This document shows positions 22,788 through 36,000 of a stretch of 64,000 nt of DNA, one piece after another. Each line of letters opens with the position of its first letter. The stretch's first letter is position 1. The position numbers and the translations under genes were made by a program. The notes beneath the pieces are model-generated. The model had not been told where the DNA came from and ran no database searches. It saw only the letters and a program-made list of their open reading frames with translations. The stretch spans positions 744,001 through 808,000 of the forward strand of contig JAJLTO010000001.1 in assembly GCA_030568195.1 (NCBI GenBank), written 5' to 3'. This DNA comes from Dipodascopsis uninucleata var. uninucleata. Its lineage: Eukaryota; Ascomycota; Lipomycetes; Lipomycetales; Lipomycetaceae.

Positions 22788-23592
22788 TGTATCATAGAGT
22801 TTGATGTCATAAATATATAATCATGCTAAATCGTATATTTAGTATTGTACATTAAGCGTTTGATAAGTAAACCTGTAAAATTTTCTCTCATGAAATAGCA
22901 TGAATAGAAATCACCGAAAAACGAATCATGATTTGAATTGAGTGCACTATAACCTACCTGACTTTTGCAAGCAGAAAACAATGCTAGACATTTGATCCTG
23001 CGTTACTAATAATGTTCTTTACAAGCTGATTTTCTCATCAAGACAATGTGAGCGAATATAACAAATATCCCTGAACGTTATACCTCTTCTTACACCTTTA
23101 AGAGTATTTAAATATGATAATGAGAGTTATTATCTATCAACAATTACTAATATAACAACTGATATAAACCCTTTCTTTCTTCGGAATGAGCGAAGTAGAC
23201 ATACATGCGTAGACAATCGATACGATATAAACGCTCTTGCATGATAACGGAATATAAATAAATGTTTTCTCAATATTTATCACACTTATTTCTTAATGTC
23301 TATCGTTTTAAGATAGTAAAAGCGAAATTTGGCTCTCAGCGACTAATTCAGTTCCAAGAAAAAGCTAAATGACCAAAGAGATACTATGAAATAGAAATTG
23401 AATCAATTCATGTAGCAGGTGATTGTAGTTATTGCTGGACCTTAATCAAAACAATAGTTTTATATACATCGGTTGATAGAATGATTGCATGTACAAATTG
23501 AATATAAATTTTTTTAAGCATGATAATATACCAAAACTAGCTATGAGAATATCTAAGTTACAAACCATTTGTCGTCGATACCAGTCGCCCAA
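22788..23592. other. Convergent 3' spacer
   Basis: AT-rich sequence between the deaminase and CTK1 stop codons. No gene, repeat or RNA recognised. Confidence 0.7.
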
Positions 23593-26374
23593 CTAATGCG
23601 GTTCTGTAGTCATCACCTCTTGACGCTCCCGTTGCTGCTGCTGTTTTTTTTCATTCTTCCTTCTAAGCTTAGATTCGTATTCATGCCACTCTCCAAGCTT
23701 TCCTAATCCTGTGGGCCGTTCTGGTCTAGGTAGCTCTTTGGTAAAATATTCACTCTTAAGAGCATCTGCAGCAGATGGGCGCTTAGATGGATCAAGCGCA
23801 AGAAGATTGGACGCCAGTGTAAGACCATGAGGTGGAACCAAATTCTCAAATCGTTCCTTAAACTTCGACGGCTTCACCTCGCTAGGTCGAACTAGCTCAT
23901 ACCATGGAAGCTTTTCTACATCGGGCCAGTTCTCCTTTGTAGGTGACCCCATGATAGAGTAGATTGATTCTAGCTGTTGAATTTCGTCTTGACCTTGGAA
24001 GATTGCTTTACTAGTATACATCTCCAGCATGAGACAACCTACACCCCATACATCAACAGAAGGACCATAGGCTGTAGCTCCTAGTAAAAGTTCAGGAGGC
24101 CTATACCATAATGTAATTACGCGGTTAGTGTAGTCCGCTGTTGTCATATGCTTATGATAGAATCTCGCCAATCCAAAGTCAGCAATTTTGAGTAAACCTG
24201 AGTTACTTAATAAAATATTTGAGCCTTTTATATCTCGATGAAGGACTCCTCGCTTATGCAGATAAGCAAGGCCCTCAAGCATTTGACGGAATAAATCCTT
24301 TATATGACCATGCCCGAGCTTAAAAGTGGGATGCGTAAGAATACCACTCAAGTCGTGGTCCATATACTCAAATATCATATATACACTTGATTTTTCAACC
24401 ATTATTTCTAGTAAAGAAACTACATTTTCATGTCGAACAGACTGAAGTAGTTTGATCTCACGTAAAGCAGTAATCGGAAAGCCATCTCGTTCCGACTCCA
24501 TTCGAATGCGCTTCAATGCTACCATCTTATTTGTAATAGTATTTAAAGCTTTGTAAACTTTGCCATATGTTCCCTCTCCCACTTGAGAAATACGTTCGTA
24601 TACCGATCCATTCATGTCTTCAGTTCTCAACTTCGACTTAGGAATCACGCTTCTAGAACTCTTACTTTGTGAAAGAGAATCAACCTCAGAAGGTTCTGGT
24701 CTATGTACTTCGGAAGATACTATCACGTCTTGTGATTCATCATCCTGCAGTTCTTGTTCCTGTTGCTTTCGATTCTGTTGCTGTTTATGCTGAGTCTGCT
24801 GTTGGTGTTTGTGTTGCTGGCTTTGTTGCTGATTCTGATTTCTTCCAGGAAACAGCCTTTGACTGTCTCGCGCCTTTGGTATCTTAAAAAAGGTCTTTTT
24901 AAATCCCGAAATTCGCTGATCTCTTTGATCAGACGACAGCTTTGATGCGTCTGGCTCCACCCTTCGCTCAAAGGGCAGTGATGAAGTATTCTGCTCTGTA
25001 TGTGATTCATCTCCATAGGTGGGACCTTTAACTATATCAGGGCCAAACCGAGTTCTTCTCCGTTTGTTCGGTGGATCTGAATGTGAACTGTCACCGTGAA
25101 GTGAACTATAAGAATTGCCACGTGCAGACTCTTTCTTGCGATCATATTGCTTATAATAACCGGAACCGTTTACATTGTCATCTGATACCGCAATTCGTGA
25201 CGGTAATGATGGTGGCGGCGGTGGCGGAGACGAAGTGGATGAAGACAACTGTCTACCTTCTCCTTGTTCATGGGAGATCCTGTCAACATCGTCTTGTACA
25301 TAATTTTGAGAATGATGGTAATGCTGCTGTTGAGATGGATGTGAATGATTAGTATGAGAATTGGTATCGGACGAATTATTTCTATCATCACTATGTCGTC
25401 GTTCATCTGGCCTTCTGGCTTCCATAAAAGTATCAAAATCGCCTGGTCGCTCATCAGAATATTCAGGGACAGCATATTTTGAACTAGTGGCTTTATAAAT
25501 ATTAGTGCCAGAACCAGTACCACCTCCACTCTTGATAGTGGATTTTCCATTTCCATTGCCCTGTCGTGAACTAGATAGTGGAGCAATCTGAATTGATTTT
25601 TTCTTTCCATTTAGTGATGCTCTACTTCTAGGATGATTACTAGAGGTAGATTCTGGAAAATCAAAAAATCTAGACCTAAGAGGTATATTGTGTTGGCTGG
25701 ATTGAGATTGATGGTTATTTCCATTTGGAGATAACTGATTGATTCTGGTACGGTCTTCAAGACGATACGTACCAGAATGCTCAAAACTGTTGTCATGATA
25801 ACCTGCTTCATGTCTTTTATTTGATCCATGCGACGACTGATATGGCTTTTCGTTACTTGGCTTCGTCCAATCCAGATCATCTAAGGAGATTAGCTTCATG
25901 ACTTATACATATATAGAATTAAATATTTGATGAAAAAATTTTTCACTAGCTTTTGGAATACATACCTGGTCTTCGATCTTCGAATACATCACGGTGCACA
26001 CCACTACTGTTACTACTATCACCACGACCTTCATTATTTTGCCTTGCGTTACGAAAATCAGAATAGGATGACGATGATGATAATCTTTTAGTGCTATTAT
26101 CGTGTAGTCTGTAACCGCCTGCTCCATAACTATGTGATTGAGACGAGGACGATGCTGTCCGGCGAACTCTAGAAGGTGACGGTCTCCTCGTAGGACGCCC
26201 GTCTCTAGGAGGTGACCGTTCATGATATCGCTCATTTTGAAAATCAGTTTGAGATCCATTATCTGCTAATGAAGGAAATGGTGCAGAGCCCGAAGACAGT
26301 CCTCCACTCGAATGAAAGTTCGGGCGATGCCTATGCGAAGGTCTTCGCCTCTTGTGAAATGTATTTGACGACAT
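23593..26374 (-). CDS. CTK1: CTD kinase catalytic subunit, CDK12/Ctk1/Lsk1 type (two exons)
   Basis: Spliced model, 898 aa. Exons: 26374-25966 and 25880-23593. The first 550 or so residues are Ser/Arg/His/Gln-rich and disordered, typical of Ctk1/CDK12. The kinase domain has GEGTYGKVYK, catalytic VALKRI, cyclin-binding helix PITALRE, HRDIKGSNILL, DFGLARFY and a T-loop ending DYTNRVITLWYRPPE. The stretches MVEKSSVYMIFEYMDHDL and LPWYELVRP place it with S. pombe Lsk1 rather than Cdk9/Bur1. It phosphorylates Ser2 of the RNA polymerase II C-terminal domain with a cyclin and a third subunit. An in-frame ATG at 25899 lies inside the intron, so an unspliced transcript could give a shorter form with the full kinase. 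Confidence 0.92.
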
Positions 26375-27649
26375 TTCTTCCTTACTCCAGTCTCGCCGTC
26401 TCTGCTCTCCTACCGCTTCTCTGCTCCACGTAGCCTCTCTAGCTCCTTGTTGAAGCAACCTTCCTTTCTAATCTGATGTTTTCCTTGACTCTCCAATTCA
26501 ATGCTGAGTAATATTACTACAGCCGACAGCAAGAGACAAATATCAAGGGAAAGGAAGGTACACAAGACCAGGATCGAATGTGGATATACGAGAGAACGAC
26601 AAACAAAAAGCCCACTTCTTCTCGCGCTTTCCAAGTACTATTGTATCTATGACCCGATTACATATATAGAACAATTTCAAGGTCACTATAAGCAGGCTGC
26701 TGTTTCGAGACAACTATGACTTAACTCCGGGGCTCAAAAATATCTCTTAAGTATTTCTCGGATAAACAATTTTTTTGTTACCTTTGATTCACGATCTGAA
26801 CTTTTGACTCCCACAAAACTAAATAATAACCACAACTAGCGTCTTTATATAATAAAGGCCGGCAGTAGTGGTTTATTAAATAATCACTAGAAATAGCTAC
26901 TGTCCAGTCGCAGATTCTGCTATTGTTGTTCTATGACAAAAAATTAAGAAAAAATGAATCTGTTGCGATTGTGCCCAAGTGTGAACAACCTTATTAAGTG
27001 TAATTTTTACGCAAACATGGTATATTTGGAGTTCTGCTAACATAGCTCCGCTCCTAGGCAAAAAACCATGTAAATACAACAAATAATCCTACGTTTAAAT
27101 AGGTTTAATAAAGCATGAAATTATATTGTATAATTACTTTAAAGAACTTGGAATTGATTATTTCTAATCAAATACCAAATAGGTAGTGCACAAGATCGAT
27201 AAGAAAGTACCGTCTATTTATTAATCAACAAAAAAATGAAGACATAAAATAGAAAAAAAACATGTATATCAAAACAAGTAAAGTGCCCATATCGAAAGAA
27301 ATGAAAAATAGAATGAAATGTGTTATTAAAAAAGTTATTTGACTAATTAAAAATTTCAAAAACCATGAATACCAAACGCTGTGAACTTTTCATCCAATCT
27401 CAACACGTTAAACACCTAAAAAATTTTAAAATCACGATAGAATATGAAGAATTCAAAGAGCATTATTAAACAAATGATGCGAGTAGGTTAGAGGATGAAA
27501 AAAACTAGTCCCAAAGATAAGAATAAGATGTCCGTAATAGAAATTGTATATATATATGAAACAGCAACAGAGTTTTTGTGCTTGCTTGCAAATGATCTCT
27601 GTGGAGTGAATGCGATTATCTTATGAGCCCCATTTCCTATTAAATAGCT
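26375..27649. other. Spacer: CTK1 promoter and DUF300 gene 3' end
   Basis: 1.3 kb between two minus-strand genes. The part near 26900-27600 is A-rich with long A runs on the plus strand. I looked for spliced genes on both strands and found none. Confidence 0.6.
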
Positions 27650-29411
27650 CTAAGATCTTATACTAGATGTCAGGTTAGGATGCTTTGCAATCTGACTAGT
27701 ATTTCCTGAGCCCCTGCGTAGACCGCTAAGTTCAACCTCACCATCAAGATCCATCAGCAAGTTAGGAGTACTAGAGCTTTGAATCCTGCTATTCTCATTT
27801 TGTCTGCCACTACCAGATGGCATGTTAGTTGTGTCGTAAGGACCCATCCAGGAATATTGGGACGGATCAGCATTAAATGAGCTATTAGGATTTAGTTTCT
27901 TTATTAGTGGAGTATATATGAGAGACTCATTGACAGTTACAACGGGGTAGTTATAATCACCAAATGGCATTGCACGAGCATTCTTAAATAATGTTTCAGT
28001 ATCGCCATCAGGAATCCATTCTTCATCAATTTGTAAGTTCTCAGTTTCGATATTGTCAGATGATCTGCGTATGCTTCCAGAGGGAGAACTTCTGGTAGTG
28101 CGAATTAAGTTATCGTCAACATCAGTAACAGGTAGAGCTATAGCACCTACCCCAGAAATCGGTCGAGAAATATCTGAAAGAGTGTTCCTTACAATGTCAG
28201 TTAGGCTCGTTTTCCTTCGTGCACTAGGGGTAGGAAGCCAATATTTAGTTTCACCTCCCCGCTGATATCTTAAACCTTCTCGCAACCTCGCAAGACGCGC
28301 AGCGCTCTCTGGATGCTCAATAGCCTCAACTGAATCGAATAGACGATACTGATATTGCTCACCACGAAATGTGTCCTTAAAATCTTCAACAATATCTTTC
28401 ATTCCAAAAGCATCTCTTATAGCATAGTATACTGGCAGTCTAGCAGAGCCGATACTATCGTCGACGTAATCTTTGTACGAAAAAGCATACCAGTGGCCAA
28501 TGGCAAAGAATAGCATCTCGACGCACATGAGAGTGTTATGGACAACACGAGCAACATTATTGGGGGTATAGTAACCGACATCATGAATAACACCTAGCCA
28601 TACAAGGATAGACAATAGAAATCCTTGCCAATAGGATGCAAACAGGATCAATTTGATGCACAGAAACTTAGGCATGGGCCTATACGGCTTCAAAAGTGGC
28701 GCTAAACAAATCCAAAAAAGTCCCAGACAGTAGAGTGATGTAGATACTGACAAATTGTAAATTATTCCTAGCCAAAAATATCCAGAAGTAATAGAAATAT
28801 AACCTTCTTTGTAAATTCCTATCGCCTTCATGAGGAAAGCAAGAATAGCAAAGACGGGTTTGAGCCAAGCATACTGGAGCACACCTCGCTTTATGGTCAG
28901 AAGAGTATGGGGATCTGATATATCAACTTTGGGGAAGACTATTTTGAAAGGGAACAGATGTTCTCTAGGCGGTTTGCCATACATAGCAACAATCAAGCTT
29001 CGTTCGCCTCCAAGTAAGTTCGTTAAGAGCCACAGAAATTGGTAGATCACGAATGCCTCGTAGACATCACGAATTGGCTCTACAAACATAGCCAACCTAT
29101 GCCAAGAGAGTGAGAGCCAGGATGCAAGTGAGTATATAGGAATCAAAAACTGGATACGAATGACATATCTCTGCAGTAAAGGTTTTCGGTAGTTCTTTAA
29201 ATGCATAAAAATCGATGCACATGATGTAGCAGAAGCTAGAAGTGCAAATACACCAGTAATAGAAAGGATTGAACTAAGCAAACAATCATTTGTTAGTAAC
29301 TCTATGACATAGCCAGACGAATTCTGAAAAAATAGCAGAAAGAATTGCCATTCCGTATCGCACTTCAACTTACAAAGGAAGATGACCCTGTTCATGCGCC
29401 AATTCTGACAT
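27650..29411 (-). CDS. DUF300/TMEM184 family seven-helix membrane protein (two exons)
   Basis: Spliced model, 553 aa. Exons: 29411-29374 and 29273-27650. Family signatures are strong: LKNYRKPLLQRYVIRI after the first helix, then EPIRDVYEAFVIY, LLGGERSLI, a PPREHLFPF loop, LLTIKRGVLQYAWLKP, and KPYRPMPKFLCIKL before helix six. I count seven hydrophobic segments, then a Ser-rich cytoplasmic tail of about 220 residues. The family is related to the organic solute transporter alpha subunit; fungal and plant members act at the vacuole or endomembranes, but the substrate is unknown. The start was chosen because ATG at 29411 joins in phase 2 through a TACTAAC branch site and a TTAG acceptor. Without splicing, an ATG at 29395 opens a different N-terminus that runs through the intron. 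Confidence 0.88.
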
Positions 29412-30509
29412 TATGGACCTGTAAACAACAGAAAAACAGTCCTATAAAATGTAACTTAATAGTCAGTAATCATATATAGATCTCTGAATTTCTAGAGCCC
29501 TTATAAAATATTGTGCTCCGATCATGTTATATATGATCAGGCTCAGTATCAGTTAAATTTCAGATCTCTTACTCGTCGTTCTGATCAGAAGTTGTTCGAG
29601 TGAGTTTAGCTTAACATTTATTTGGGCTGCCGATACTGCCTAAATTCGATCTTTCATTCACTATATTATACTTACCGAGTCAGTTTTTATTTTAAGAGGT
29701 TACTGCATACAAGCTAGACGACTTCTTTTGTTCTGTAAAAACACTAGAGTACAGGTGGAAATTCAGCACAATTGTTTTCATCTTGTCTCCATTACTATTA
29801 CTACCATCTAATGCAGGAAATAGAATTGCTATACCCTAAACCCACAAATATATCCGTTAGTCTTAGATGTAAACTAATCAGCTGTGCAAAAGCAGTAGTA
29901 GCAGTCTTAAACTAGAAAATCGCATATAAAAAATTATACTAGGTATGAATAAACCGGTAGATCACTACTACTGAAAAATTAGGGAGTTTCAATCAGGGAA
30001 AACTGTGGCTAAGAACTACACAATGGGAAGTTACCAGTATTAAAATCATAGCTACCACTATTTCGATGAGAAGGTGAGCAAACTTCAAAGTCAATCATAT
30101 TGCAAAAAAACCCAATCTATAAACCAAAAAGTGCACCAGCCGTATAAAGATAATGTATATGAAAAGAAAACAAGTTATAAAAATGATACATCATTATGCA
30201 GCATTCTATATAACTCGCTGAAACCATGATTGCTTGCTCTTCTCTATTTTGAAATGAATAAAGTACCGTATAAAACTTAAACTCATCGGAAAAAACGCTT
30301 TGAATAATATCCAACGTACTTAAAAGCCCTCTTAATTTGCCTCGCCTCTTACGTGCAGTTTCTTTCCATCAGTCTTCAATCTCTAGTTATCGTCTTGAAG
30401 CATACACAGACATTAAATGATAAACACTAGTCGTCGTCACTTAGTCCATTACTTCATAAATGAAAAAAAAGTTTTGTCATAAATTGATATCAATCAATTC
30501 GCAATTCAT
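29412..30509. other. Spacer between the ZIP and DUF300 genes
   Basis: 1.1 kb, AT-rich, minus-strand tandem arrangement. A single CCCTAA-containing motif near 29835 is not repeated. No gene or RNA recognised. Confidence 0.6.
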
Positions 30510-31857
30510 TTAAACATCCCCAAGGCTCATAGCAATACCGACTATAATGATACCTGCAAATGCCCAGTTGATACATGTGCTTGGCTTCTTGCTGATGCTA
30601 ATAGCAGTTGCAAACATTTGCAGACCGATAATTGTCAGGAAGCCTGCAACTACACCAAAAAGGACACCATAAACAATACTACCTTCCTCCTCCTCGCCAG
30701 TTACTGTGCCATTTCCTCCCCTAAATACGAGCCATGCGATCAAAGCACCGAGGGGTTGTGAAAGACCTCCAAGAACAAAAGCAGCAAGAAGAGCCCAAAG
30801 TCGTGAACCAAGAGCTAGATAAAGAGGAAAAGCAATGGTAAATCCTTCAATGAAATTGTGGATGGCTAATGCAATGAATACACTCAGTCCAAGCTCTGCG
30901 TTAGCCCGAGAAGTAGCGTAAGTGATAAACCCTTCCGGAAGCTTGTGTAAAGAAATGGCCAAAGATGTCTGAAGGCCAATTGAAAATAAGTCTGCAAAAG
31001 AGCTTGACTGAGCTCCGGTGCCCTGGACTTGAAGCTCAGCTGCATCAGCAGCCAAAGTGAAGTCACTGGAACTTACGGATACTGAGCCCTCAGACTCCGA
31101 AGAACTTAGAGACTTTGAAGTTACAACAGGCTCGAGCTTTTTAAGCATCGATTTGGAAAGAGAGCGGCTTTCAGCTAGGCTATCTGTCTCAAACTCTTGA
31201 TCAGGCATACCATGAATACTTAATGTAACGCTAAGGGATCGAACGAGCGGCGTCTCTTCATTGGCAATGGCACCATAGTTCTCCGGTGGCTGAACACCAT
31301 TGTCATGAGCAACTGAAGCCGAATGCGCATGTGAATGTGAGTGTGAGTGACCGTGATCTTCGCTTGAATGAGGATGACCATGGCTATGACTATGCTCTCC
31401 ATCCATACCTTCATGCGCACATTGGACTACACTTCGTTTAGTGACGGCATGGATAATAAGATTTAAAACAGAGAATATAGCAACTCCTAAAACATAGGAA
31501 GCCATCATTACTAAACCAGATGCGGTGCGTCTGCCATAAAGGTTCTCAGATTCTACTAAATTCTCTTCGGATTCCGGTAACAGCTCATACATCGATGTCA
31601 GTATCTTGAAAAGTTAGTATACTGTAACACTATGGGCACTGCCAATGTAAATTATAATTCTTATATCATACCATTACACCAGCACTCAAACTGAAACCAT
31701 AGGCAAGTATTCTCTTATCTTCACGAATATCAAAGTCTTTGAAACGTCTTATCTTTCTTAATGGTATATCAATGCAAATAATCCAACTACCAACGACACA
31801 AGCCAAGCCAGCACATATCGAGAGAACCCAAGCTCTCTCATCATTTGTTAGAGCCAT
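30510..31857 (-). CDS. ZIP-family zinc/metal transporter, Zrt3-like (two exons)
   Basis: Spliced model, 426 aa. Exons: 31857-31672 and 31604-30510. Eight hydrophobic segments are visible. The first block reads LSAGVM across the intron into ILTSMYELLPE. A His-rich loop after helix three (alternating HS and HG repeats) should bind zinc. The metal pore helices carry SLHKLPEGF and ALAIHNFIEGF, the ZIP signature. A second loop is Ser-rich. The size and His-rich loop suggest an internal-membrane transporter such as yeast vacuolar Zrt3, which releases stored zinc; ZIP members can also carry iron or manganese. The intron uses an AAG acceptor only nine bases after the branch adenosine. The alternative next AG would delete the conserved ILTSMYE. 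Confidence 0.85.
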
Positions 31858-33010
31858 TTTACTTAGTTCTATTCTAGTTATGTTCAGTCTATTTCACTGG
31901 CGAGCTCAAGTAACCCAATAAAATATTCGGCTTCTGAGCTGGTTTCAGCGCTGGATACTGTTTATTGCAAGTCTGTAATAGCTCCTGTGTTAGTTCTTCC
32001 TCTCACTGTATATATGAGATATCCAAGAAGTATACCTTTTAAACTCTCAGGATTAATTCTGAGCAATATACTACTACTTTAATAGCCAGTATCATGTCAT
32101 AAATTTGAAATTTCTAGAGAATTTAGATTTCTCGCAGAACTTTCGGCAATATTTGGAGAATATCTATGTAGAGATTGAAAGAAATAAAGCGCTCTATGTG
32201 GCTTCGTCAGTATAGCGATCTATCCTGTCCTATACTATGTATATTAATCATAAGGACTGGGCCGGTGCGATTAAATGATCGCCAGAACCTCCAAGGTCTC
32301 TATAAGATGACTGCATATAAATTGCAAAATTAAAACTTTATTATTCCATTTTGGTGTAACTATGGTGGACTTTTAATCATCTTAATTCTGCTACCCGGAA
32401 TTCATAGCATGTGCGTGTCGGCAACATTTTAATTAGTTTATTTATATTGGAATAGAATGCAAACGTGTATATCAATCTTATCGATAAGATTCAAAGAACG
32501 GCCTAGTTTTCAAGCAAAAATATAGCTTACTGTTATAATGGGATAGGAGAGAATACAAAGAATGTGTCAAAATGATTTTACAACCTGGTAACGTTTAATA
32601 GATAATAGAGCATTACCTGCAGCTCAATCCATGTTTTGGAATTGCTCATATAGTATCGAGTGAATCGAGAGTATGAAACCTTGGCTCTTATATCTTCAAT
32701 CAGTATTCTGAACACAGTTTAGAATTTTTTTTCTTAGCAAAAATAAAAATAATGTCTTTATTACCTTACTTCACTAAATAAGCATAGAATAATGTACACT
32801 AGAGCTAGTCGAAGACCCTGAAAAAGAATGAAAATACTGAGTATAATACAGAAGTCTAACTTCGAATATAAAATCCACGGTTATCGGAGATTATGTATAT
32901 ATTGACCGTTTATCAAATACAGTGCACGTAAATAGCAAAAACATATATCATGGAATATCAAGTTAATGGAGAAACCTTTGTTCTTGTAAAACCATATGTC
33001 TTTGTAAATA
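31858..33010. other. Spacer: ZIP promoter and CSF1 3' end
   Basis: 1.15 kb, AT-rich. No gene, repeat or RNA recognised on either strand. Confidence 0.6.
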
Positions 33011-36000
33011 CTATGCTTTTCCCAGTACGTCTGTATAGGCTAGCTCTACTTTCCTGCAGGAGGACTGAAGAGCAATAATAATGATTTGATGTGTGATATC
33101 CGGGAATCGCTCTCTGTTCAAACCTATCCATTCTAAAGGCGGGGTTGCCTCTCCCATGTCACGCAGCTGAGGGGTAGCAATTATTGGTGGCTCCAGCGGT
33201 ATGTATGTGTACAGCTGGCTCAGTTCGACTTCCTTAATTCTCTTTTCCAGTTCTTCACTCTCCAACATCTGAGGCTTGGAAGTTCCATCTGCAGACGCTA
33301 ATTTTCTCACTTGGAATGCACGAGCATGGGTGTTCCACATAGCCCTAATAGCATTGATAGATCCCAAATTCCAGCCCACATCAATACGCCCTTCAAAAAA
33401 GCATTTATATATGAATTCAACTGTTGTCGTATTACTAATAGGCTGCCAGGTCTTCATCATGATACTCACGGTAGGTATTTTCAGGATTGTACCTCCCTTC
33501 GATTCATTAGCATTTTTGATGAACTCAGAGACACTGAGCTGATTGAAATCTTTATCTTTCATTTCTTTAGCGCCTGATAAAGCAACCAGAAGCTGTCCAA
33601 GTTTAAGCGCAAGATGACTCTCGATCTTATTATTTTCGGCAGTATCCATTCCAAAGCCAGCATGCAGTCTCGTAGCTTCGAGGCGCAAAACATCAGTATC
33701 CGCAAGCGAACTGGGAAACACGTGGACAACAACTGATTTTACAGACAAATCGAGCTGTGTACGCAATTCAATAGATCCAAGCTTACTGTCCGCGGTGGGT
33801 GGAAGTCGAGGAATAGAAAGTGACATACTATCTTGAACTTTGAATCGACTGGCATCACGTAAGATGGCATTATAGGATGCTACTCTCTCTTCCTTTAATC
33901 TTTTAATAGATGTCAAGATTGCGAGAAAATTTGAGGGTGCTAGAACAGTCAAATAAACTCGAATAGCATCGAAATTTCCCACACACACCAGTCTGTCACA
34001 GTGTGCAGGAGACTTACCTCTTTGGTTAAACATGACCAGATTCACAGAAGATGCAAAAGCTATCAAAAAGAGCCGATAATCAAAATATATCTTACTTTCC
34101 AAGCGACCAAGAGATGTAGTGGCCTGAACAAGAGGAACACCAAATTGGCCATCAACACCGAGCTGCCACTTAATAGCAAACTGTGCATGAAACACATCCA
34201 GCGTCAAATTTCCTCCAAGTCTTCCATCACCGTCAATCGATAGATCACAGATACCAAAAGTTAAATTTTGTTCCCAATCAGACGACTTTCGAGATGCTAC
34301 CCATACTTTAGCGACAGCCGCAGTCAACTTTCCAAGTGATTGGCCTAGGTCAACATTTGCTCTTGTATTCAAGATTTGGAAGTCTACGTTCCACGGATAT
34401 GCATTCGTAGATGCCACACGATGATATCTTTGCACAAGCAGTTCCGCGCGTTCATCTGCAGTCTTTTTAGTAGGACGAGTAGACTCCATAATCATATCTG
34501 GAGACCAGATATCTTGAAAGAGCAGGAGATCATGGCTCTGCCTGATATTAATATACAAAGCCATATCCGTTACCTTACCAACAAAAGACGTGCCATGATC
34601 CCTATTGAAACGTTCATTTCTTAAAGCGGAGAGTACTACTTCCTTTAGTTCAAATTCCCCGCTAGACTCTCTGGAATAAATATGTTGCAACGATGCGCTA
34701 AAATTTTTCCAGTTACAGGAAGTAGAAAAAAACTTGTTTTGCTCTTTATCTGCACTATTAATAGCAATGTACAGCTCTTCGATAAGTACGGTAGCCGCAA
34801 TTCTAGCAATAGGATGACAACTAAGTGAAAACTCTTGACGACCTAGCATGATACCAATATTCAATTCAAGGTTTCCAAGAACATCGCGTGCAGTATTCTC
34901 GTCCTTAGGTTTTGTAATATCAACAACAGAATTACGATGAATTTCAACAGTAGATTTTGGTTCTCTTATCATGTCCTGAAAGCTTCGAACCATTTCCATG
35001 GCCACAGGCATTAAACGGGGATATAGCGTATTTACAGAAGACTCGATGTATATTTCTGCATTTAAAAGCTGTTTCCTAGACGATAGCGCCCTGTAATTTG
35101 ATAACAGACGCACTCCAGGTACCTTTAACATCGCAATCGCGCCGCTATCATTCACATATAATTTATTTGCTTGAGAGGCTCCGAGTGAGCCAGGCGTTTG
35201 ATCTTCTGTATATTTCTGTCCCGCATCACCAATAAGCTCAATTGTGGAACCTGCAAAATGAGCTGTGACAAGTGCAGACTTCAGTAGCCAAGATTCGTAG
35301 GGTATTTCCATAGAATCACTAGAAGTGAACTCGCTACTATTAGAAGAAGAACGCATTCGATAGTTCTCTATTTTTTCTGTGACACTTTTCATAGTGTCTG
35401 TGATAGCAGAAGACATAGTGTAGAATACTTTGACAATAGACGGAATTATAGTTATATTAACTTCAGAGCTTTTGACATCTAAGCTAAGCGATCGCTTGTG
35501 CTCCTCATGATGAACAGACACAGAAACGGAAATTTCTGACATTACAGATGAACTATAGTTTACCTCTTTATCTCCTGTTTTATAACTCTTTCCTGGTGAC
35601 TTCTCCTTAAGTTTTACTGAGAATCCTCGCACAGACATGAGTAAGAGCTGCTCGCCCCTAGACAAAACACTTACTGACGATGACGAAACTTCAATTATAA
35701 ATGAAGGCATCGAGTCATTTCTGGATCCATTAAGTTCATCGGAAACCCATGAGATCGTTGGCCGAGTTATCTGCACCCGCAGTAAAACCCTGAATATAGC
35801 GTCAATAAACTTTCCTTGATTTAATTGTTCAGAATTATCAGATTTGGTAACATTTGACTGATTCTGCTTTCCTGTCAAATGAAATAATTCCTGGGGCAAA
35901 TCAATATTCGTCAATTGCTCTTCAAATTTGCTTAGGATATCGACTAGTAGCATCACGCTCAAGGGAGATGCAGTCAGATAAAACTGCCTTGTCCTCATTG

